Shown here in pieces: positions 1 through 7,500 of a stretch of DNA of 14,846 bases (position 1 is the first letter of the stretch; each line of letters opens with the position of its first letter). The DNA comes from Baffinella frigidus (lineage: Eukaryota; Cryptophyceae; Cryptomonadales; Baffinellaceae). The position numbers were made by a program, and so were the translations under genes. The stretch spans positions 551,279-566,124 of the forward strand of contig MU646313.1 in NCBI GenBank assembly GCA_026770585.1. The letters run 5' to 3'. The notes beneath the pieces were generated by a model, which was not told the origin of the DNA, searched no databases, and was given only the letters and a program-made list of their open reading frames with translations.

Positions 1-24
1 CCCTAAACCCTAAACCCTAAACCC
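1..24 (+). repeat. Telomere-like CCCTAAA array at the end of an intron
   Basis: Three perfect CCCTAAA units plus CCC open the window. C-rich strand at a left edge would fit a chromosome end, but the helicase exon starting at 37 begins mid-codon behind a clean acceptor (gatacag at 30-36). The same heptamers also sit just before acceptors elsewhere, for example at 2562-2590 and 7592-7612. I therefore read it as an intronic interstitial array and the 3' tail of an intron whose start lies outside the window. Confidence 0.75.
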
Positions 25-36
25 TTGACGATACAG

Positions 37-149
37 GGGAGCCGACGGGTCTCGCAACACTCGCGGATCACTTCCACGCGTCGGAACCTTCGAACCTCGT
101 CTTCCTCGCGCTGCTCCGCTCCGGCGCCCTCCACACCCTCTGCGTCCAG
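37..149 (+). CDS. Helicase exon 1 of window
   Basis: Acceptor gatacag, first two bases finish a split codon (phase 1), then 37 codons ending HTLCVQ at donor CAG|gttgtg. It contains [14 protein letters not shown], a DDX60-like C-terminal segment. The frame stays open past the donor to 530, so a second donor at 380/381, 77 codons downstream in the same frame, could be used instead without a stop. Confidence 0.75.
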
Positions 150-427
150 GTTGTGAGCCCCACCGTCTTACTCGGTAACCACGTTGTGTCCCCACAACAC
201 CCTCTGCGTGCATGTTCCCTTGCGTCCAGGTTCAAAGAAATTTTGGGAAAGGAAAGACGTTTTGGGAACGGTTGTAAAGGCTGTACCGGAAGACCTTCCG
301 GGGACCAAGTTAAGGAACCTTCGAACCTCGTCTTCCTCGCGCTGCTCCGCTCCGGCGCCCTCCACACCCTCTGCGTGCAGGTTGTGAGAAAGCCCCGAGG
401 CGTGCCCGTTTGTCGGGCACGTGTGTG

Positions 428-478
<51 letters not shown>

Positions 479-1498
479 CAAGCCTCGAGTGTGTGTGTGT
501 GTGGCACGCCTCTGGACCCGTCCGTCCTGAGGCGGGATTCTCTGTCCCGAGGCGGGCCAATGCGAGACGCGTGCGTCGTCCAACCCGGTCTTCCCTCCAC
601 ACCCGCTGCGTCCAGGTTATTCACGCACTCACTCCGTACACCAGAAGTAAGCATCCTACCAAAGTTGATTATCTCTGGGTAAGTTGACTTTTGTTGAACG
701 GTCCGTGGTCCACCGTGTGGTTAAGGAGCCCTCAAACCGCGCTGCTCTGTTCGGGCGCCCTCCACACCCTCTGCGTGCAGGTTGTGAGCCCCACTCTCGT
801 ACTTCGGTAATCGCTTATTGTAGATTTCGGGTTAGCGCGGAAATCCCACTCGAGGCTGAAAGAGGGAGTATTTTAAATGTGGGGTTGTTAAATTTAGTAC
901 CAGTCACGGGCAGGTTTGGTCACGTTGCTGGGGGAATTCCCCAGCAACGTGACCAAACGCCCCTATTTGTGTGAAAATTACTACACATCTCTTTTTTTCA
1001 CTTGTAAAAGAATCCCAGTTTTAACATGGTCACATTTCTAGCCTCGAGTGGAAGTCATCGGATCGAAAAAATCGAAAAATCGCATTAATGTTTACGTCCA
1101 TCTCAAGTTGTATGCTAGCTTATGCATAGATTTGATGACAAGATCGTGACCCCCACACATAACTTGCCACAAAACGAATCATTTTCACGTTTTTTCGCTC
1201 TCCGATCTCCCGACCTGATCTCGAAAAATTCCGCGCTAACCCGAAATCTACAATAGCAATTACTTAAACAGACTGGTCATCACTTATCGAAACAAAATGG
1301 TAATTACTTTCCAGTGACAAACCCAAAACCCAGCACAGAGTGATAAGCGGAAGTGGGACGCGGTCGCATCAGATCTCCTACTGATGTTCTCCTTCCTCCT
1401 CACTCACTCACTCACTCACGCACGCACGCACTCACTCACGCACGCACTCACTCACTCACTCACTCACGCACTCACGCACGCACTCACTCACTCTCTCA

Positions 1499-1530
<32 letters not shown>

Positions 1531-4500
1531 CTCTCTCACGCACGCACTCACTCACTCTCTCACTCACGCACGCACGCACTCACTCACTCACTCACTCAAC
1601 TTTTTCTCTCCAAACAGAGCGATGAGCGGAAGTGGGAAGCGGTCGCGTCAGACCTCCTCGTGACGTTCTCCTTCCTCTTCGCGCGGCACCGCATCCACCC
1701 GGACCGCGCGACCGATGAAGCCATTCTCAAGTCTGCGCGCGGCAAGGTCGAATCCCTAGTAATTACTGGCAATCCCTAGTAATTACTTGCCAGTAATTAC
1801 TGCAAATACTAGTAATTACTAATTACTGCAACTACTAGTAATTACAGCTGCTTGTAATTACTGCGACATCTAGTAATTACTTGGTGATTACTTTGCGGTT
1901 AGTTAGAACACCTACTAGTAATTAGTTGGTGATTAGTTCCTCATAGTGATTGCCGCATCTACCCGGACCGCGCGACCGTTGAGGCCTTCCTCAAGTCCGC
2001 GCGCGGGAAGGTGCGCCTCCTACTAATCACTGCTAGTAATGACTGCTAGTAATTACTACTACTAATTACTGCTAGTAATTGCTTAGCAAACTGCTAGTGA
2101 TCACTGCCAGTAATTGCTCAGCAAACTGCTAGTAATTACTTGGTAAACTGCTAGTAACTGCTTATTATTAGTTAGCCTGGCTCCTAGTAATTACTTAGTG
2201 ATTAGTTAGACCATCTACTAGTAGTTCCTTAGTGAATGGTTAGTCAACCGGGTCCACCCGGATCGCGCGACCGATGAGGCCATCCTCCAGTCTGCGCGCG
2301 AGAAGGTGATGGCCCTAACCATTACTGCCAGTAATGACTCAGCAGTTAGCCCCAGCTATATTAATTACTTAGGAATTGGTTGGCCCAACTACTAGTGACT
2401 ACTGAGTGATTACTTAAAAAATGTTTTCCCCAACTGCTAGTAATTTACTAGTGAGGCACCGCATCCACCCGGACAGTTAGTGGCTAATAATTGCTTAGAA
2501 ATCTGTGAGCGTAACTACTAGTGGTTACGGGAGGCTCGTAACCGGTAGGGTTTGGAGTGGTTAAACCCTAAACCCCAAACCCAAACCCCAGGTGGTGCTC
2601 CCCGCACTGCCCTCGGCAGTCGCAGACGTGGTCAAAAAGTACAACGGGCTCGCGCTGCGCGTCGCGTCCGCCCTCGCGTCGTCCGCCGCCGCCTCCCTAC
2701 CGCCCCAGGTGACCGCTCCTGACCCACAACTCCTAACCCCCAACCATCTCCCAAACTCCCAACTCCCAACTCTCAACTCCCAACTCCCAACTCCCAACTC
2801 CCAACTCCCAACTCCCAACTCCCAACCCCCAACCCCCAACCCCCAAACAACCGACGCCCTAACGATTAGCCACAACCGCAGGCGGACACGCACGCGCTGC
2901 CGCTCTCGGGGCTGGTCTAACGCCTAACTCATTCCACTCCTGACACGGCAGGCGGACACGCACGCGCTGCCGCTCTCGGGGCGGGGCTACGCCGCCGCCG
3001 CCGCACCCCGCGTCGAGTCCATCTTCGCAGGTGCATCCCCTCTCGGCGGACTGGAGAGGTTCATCGAAAGCTTAGTGTGCGAGAGAGCCAGCAGGCTCGT
3101 GTGCCCCGCGTCGAGTCCGTCTTCGCTGGTCCGTCCCTTCCTCTCGGCGGACTAGAGAGGTTTCTCGAAATTTGGACTAGTGAGGTGTCTCGGCGAGAGA
3201 GGTTTCTCGAAGGCGTCACAGGCTTCGTGTGGGAGAGAGCCAGCTCGTGTGCGCCCTGAATCAGAAAGGTATTGTTTCCCGGACGATGCCCCCCGCTCGA
3301 CGCGAGACAGTCTCCGCCGGAGGCTGGTTAGGACCCCCTCCGATGTGAATTCGTTTCACGCATCGGAGAGGGACCAGATGCCCGGGAAGCCCCCCGCAGG
3401 GGTCGACCGCGATTCGGGTCGCCCTTGATTAGCGCAGCAAGCCCCCCGCAGGGGCCGCCGGAGGCTTGTTAGGACCCCCCTCCGATGTGAATTCGTTTCA
3501 CGCATCGGGGAGGGACCAGACACGATACCCCCCGCTCGACGCTGTTGTGTCAACTTATGATTGCTCCCGGTCACGTCTAAAGTAGACCCCCCGCTCGACG
3601 CGAGACTGTCTTCGCAGGTTCGTCCTCTTCTCTTCAGGGCAGAAAAATATGTTTTGTTTGTTGCGGGGCCAGCGGGCTTTAGTTGAACCTGAACCAGACA
3701 GGTCCACCCAGTGGGCTTCAAAGGCGGTTTTGTTTCGGCGCCCAGCCGGACCGCGCCCGATCCCTCACCAGCCCTAGTTTCGGAAGCTTCCAGCCCTGGG
3801 GGACTTCCCAGGGAAGCCATCCAGGGCTGGCAGCTTCCGTAGCGAACCTCGCACGCTCCCGCGCGTCTCCCCATCCGTACTAGTATTTTAGAACAGTGTA
3901 CTGATGACCTTTTCTTCTCCGAGCAGGGATGTCGGGTGGAGCGCCCAGCCAGCCGGAGAGCGGCCCGGCGCTCATCCACCCTGCGCGCCCGGACTTGCAC
4001 CTCCACGCGACCCTCGTCCCGGTGCGTCCCCCCACCTCCCTCTCCCTCTCTCTCTCCCTCCCTCCCTCCTCCCTCCCTCCCTCCCTCCCTCCCTCTCCCT
4101 CTCTCTCGTCCTCCACGCATCCAGGTCCTCTCTCTCTCGGGAGCGCGCGCGAACCCTCATGCCACGTAGCAGCCACCGGGGGCTTCACGGATACAGTCCA
4201 TCTAAACGATTTTTACTAAAAATCTTATCCATTGCCCTGGATTCCGGCGCGCCCGGACTTGCACCTACACGCGACCCTCGTGCCGGTGCTGCCCCCCCCC
4301 CTGCCTCCTTCATGGAAGGCGCTTCCGAGTCTGCACCATCCACTAAGCAGCGCCTGAGGACCTTTTCACCTTGAGTTCGAGGTGAAATTCCGGTTAGGTT
4401 CAAGGGCAATGGATAAGATTCTAGTACACGTCGTTTAGATGGACTGTATCCGTGAAGCCCCCGGTGGCTGCTAAGTGGAGACGGCGCTTCCCCTCTTCGA

Positions 4501-7500
4501 TACTCGGCGATTCCCCCCCCTCCGTAAACGGCACCCCCCCTCCACAACCTACGCTCTTTCCCCTTCATACACGGCGTGTATACGGCCAAAAAACGGCTCT
4601 ATCCCCCCTCCATGAGGGTACACTTCCATAACCGGCGCCCCACTCCAGCAGGTGCGGCCGCTGGCCTCGAGGGGCATCCCTTCAGTGGTGGGTAGGCGCA
4701 TACGTCCTACAGTAGGGCGCCAGGACCTGCCTAGGACCTCTTTGCGTTCAAATTTGACCGCATCGCCGCTTAAGGGATACAGCCATACAAGGCGCTCCCC
4801 CCCCCCTCCTTAGCCGGCGTTTTTGATCACCCTTGCAGGTGCTGCTGCTGGCCTCGGGGGAGGGGGAGTGAGTACCTCTCCTCGTACCCTCTCTGCCCCC
4901 ACCCGCGTTATTTCCCAATTCACACACGGGGGGTGTACAGCCATAAACGGCGCTCTCCCCTCTGTATACGGAGGGTAGAATTCCAGTTGTGCCAGTTGTG
5001 CCAGTTGTGCCAGTTGTGGAAAATTCCAGTTGTGGAATGGTGCCACTCTCTCGCGCACGAAGCCCGCGCAACGGAGGGTACAATTCCACAAGCGCGCCTG
5101 CTTCCGGCTTACCCTACCTCCCCCCCCCTGCAGGTGCTGCCGCTGGCGTCAGGCGACGGGGGTGACGAGTACCTCTCCTCGTACCCTCTCGACTTCTACA
5201 CCCACGAGCAGCTCCACGTGGTACGCCCTTTTTCACGCAAAAGTTGACGGGGTTGTACCGCGAACCCAGAACGTCAACTTTAGAAGAGGCGGTTGACCTG
5301 GAATTGGCAGAGAGGGGGACAACTCTACGTGGTACGCCCTCAAAACCTAGCCCTGTCACAGTCTATTTGGTCTCGCTAATTTGGTGAGCCCGGGCTCTTT
5401 CCCGCTCCAAAGTTGACGGGTTTGTACCGCAAACCCAGAACGTCAACTTTAGAAGAGGCGGTTGCCCCGACATGGGCAGAGGGGGACGGGGGGGATGCCA
5501 CACAGCGGGCTACGAAGGGATTTTCGGCCCAAATCGGGCCGACTTTTCATAAGCTCATCCGTAGGAACCCGCCTATATCTTTGCGGGTTGTCTGCCGTAG
5601 GGTCCTAGGTATTATCGCTTAGGGGTTATTCGAGATCCCTTCGAAGTCCGCTGTGTGAGAGAACCTCTCCTCGTACCCTCTCGGCTTCTACACCCACGAG
5701 CAACTCCACATGGTGCGCCCTTACCCGCTCGAAAGTTGACAGATTTGTACCACTACCCCGGAGCGTCAACTTGAGGAGAGTCGGTGAGCCCGTCTGAGGT
5801 AGAGCACCGACGAAAGCGCTCATCAACCAGATCGCCGCCCAGGTCATTGTGGATCCACCGTTTGCAGGGCACTGTGGCGCGGTGCTTCACCACCACGTTC
5901 ACGTTGCCCCCTCCTCCTTCACCACACGCACTCCCCCGTAAACCCGAAACACAAACCTAAACCCCCGAAACACAAACCCCAAACCAGCATGGCCTGGCCT
6001 TTCTACACAACAAGTTCCGGTGTGGGATATGTTGGGAGCTCGAAGAACCTCAAGGACCTAAAGGAACCCACGACCCTGAACCCCCAAAACCCCTTTGCAG
6101 GTGTGCAATGAGAGCGGTATGTCGTCAGGCGCAGCCTGGCAGGTCACCCCCAAACCCGAAACCCTCATCCCCAAATCATAACCCATCAAACCAAAAGCCT
6201 AAATCATAATCCCTAATCCCGAAACCCACAACCCAACAACCCAAACCCCAAACCCCAAACCCCAAAATCCCAACCCCAAACCCCAAACCCCAATCCCCAA
6301 TCCCCAAACCCCAAACCCCAAACTCCAAGCCCCTAAAAATAGAAAATAAAAAACTGAAATAAAACCCCTAAACCCTGAACCCTGAAACACTCCAGGGTCT
6401 CCGCAACCTGCAGCTGACACTGGCCTCCGCACACAAGGCGATCGCCGCGATGGCCCCCGCCGACGACGTACGCCCTATAACACCTATCCGCTCAGGGCTG
6501 TTGTGGGGGTAATTCGTGCCGAACTAAATTGCTTAACCCGTATGTAATCGGCCTAACTAAATTACGTAGCCCGTATGTAATCGGCGTAACTAAATTACTT
6601 AGCCCGTATGTAATCGGCGTAACTAAATTACTTAGCCCGTATGTAATCCTCCTGTTAAATTAGTTGGCATCAATTTCTCCTATTCCATCCTATGGAAGAT
6701 CAGAATGTGTCAAGCGAGAGTGGAGCAACCTGCAGCTGACGCTGGCCTCCGCACACAAGGCGATCGCCGCGATGCCCCCCGCCGATGATGTACACCCCTC
6801 CACCCTGAACGCTGAACCCTATACCCTGAACCATAGGTCATGAACTATAAAACATGAACCATAAACTCTAAACCCCCAAACCTAAATTCTAAACTCTAAA
6901 CCCTAAACAATTAACCCTTAATAATAAACCATAAACCATAAACCATAAACCATAAACCATAAACCCCAAACCATAAACTCTGAACCATAAAGCATAAACC
7001 ATAAACCATACATCATAAACCATAAACCATAAACCATAAACCATAAACCATAAACCATAAACCATAAACCCTACGAGTCGTGCACCCTGAAATGCATGGT
7101 GGCCATGTTGGTTTCGATCCGGAACAAACGCACTTTTCTCTCCCACAGGCGCTGCTCAACGCCGAACCCTAAACCCTGAACCCTACAGGGGTACCTCGCT
7201 CATAAGGAACTGCTTCCCCCCTAGGGGCACCATAGGGCCCTAGGCAGAGGGCTACTGTAGGGTCCTAAGGGGTGGGCGTTTCTTTTGAGCGCGGTACCCC
7301 TGTAAACCCTAAAACCTAACCCACGAAGCGATCCGAAAGGAGGCAGAGCCTTTCTGCAGGATAAGTTCCGGTGTCCGCCTATGGTGGGAGTTAAAAGAAC
7401 CTCAAGGACCTAACGGACTTCTCTCTCCCACAGGCGCCGCTCAAAGCCGAACCCTAAACCCTGAACCCTACAGGGGTACCTCGCTCATAAGAAACCGCCC

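Noticed and set aside
1-24. True chromosome end (telomere) at the left edge
   Set aside because: Only three units, directly followed by an acceptor and a mid-gene helicase exon; similar arrays occur inside other introns.
68-654. Several minus-strand open frames with long TH repeats
   Set aside because: Produced by the (GT)n microsatellite and the antisense of exon 1 copies.
1353-1779. Plus-strand open frames with HSLTHART repeats
   Set aside because: Mostly translation of the ACTC/ACGC array; only the 1618-1746 part is a real exon.
3356-4120. 254-codon minus-strand open frame, R/E/G-rich
   Set aside because: It runs across the CT-rich tract, hairpin and helicase exon 5 on the opposite strand; compositional artefact.
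4360-4400. tRNA-like GTTCGAG box
   Set aside because: Lies in the foldback element's hairpin; no acceptor, anticodon or D-arm pairing found around it.
5868-5937. Candidate extra helicase exon (after tttgcag, before gtaaac; [11 protein letters not shown]...)
   Set aside because: It ends in phase 1 and would bring exon 7 into a frame with an immediate stop (TGA). Direct joining of exons 6 and 7 keeps the frame and the family spacing.
6523-6649. CRISPR array
   Set aside because: Units are contiguous without unique spacers, and the context is a eukaryotic intron.
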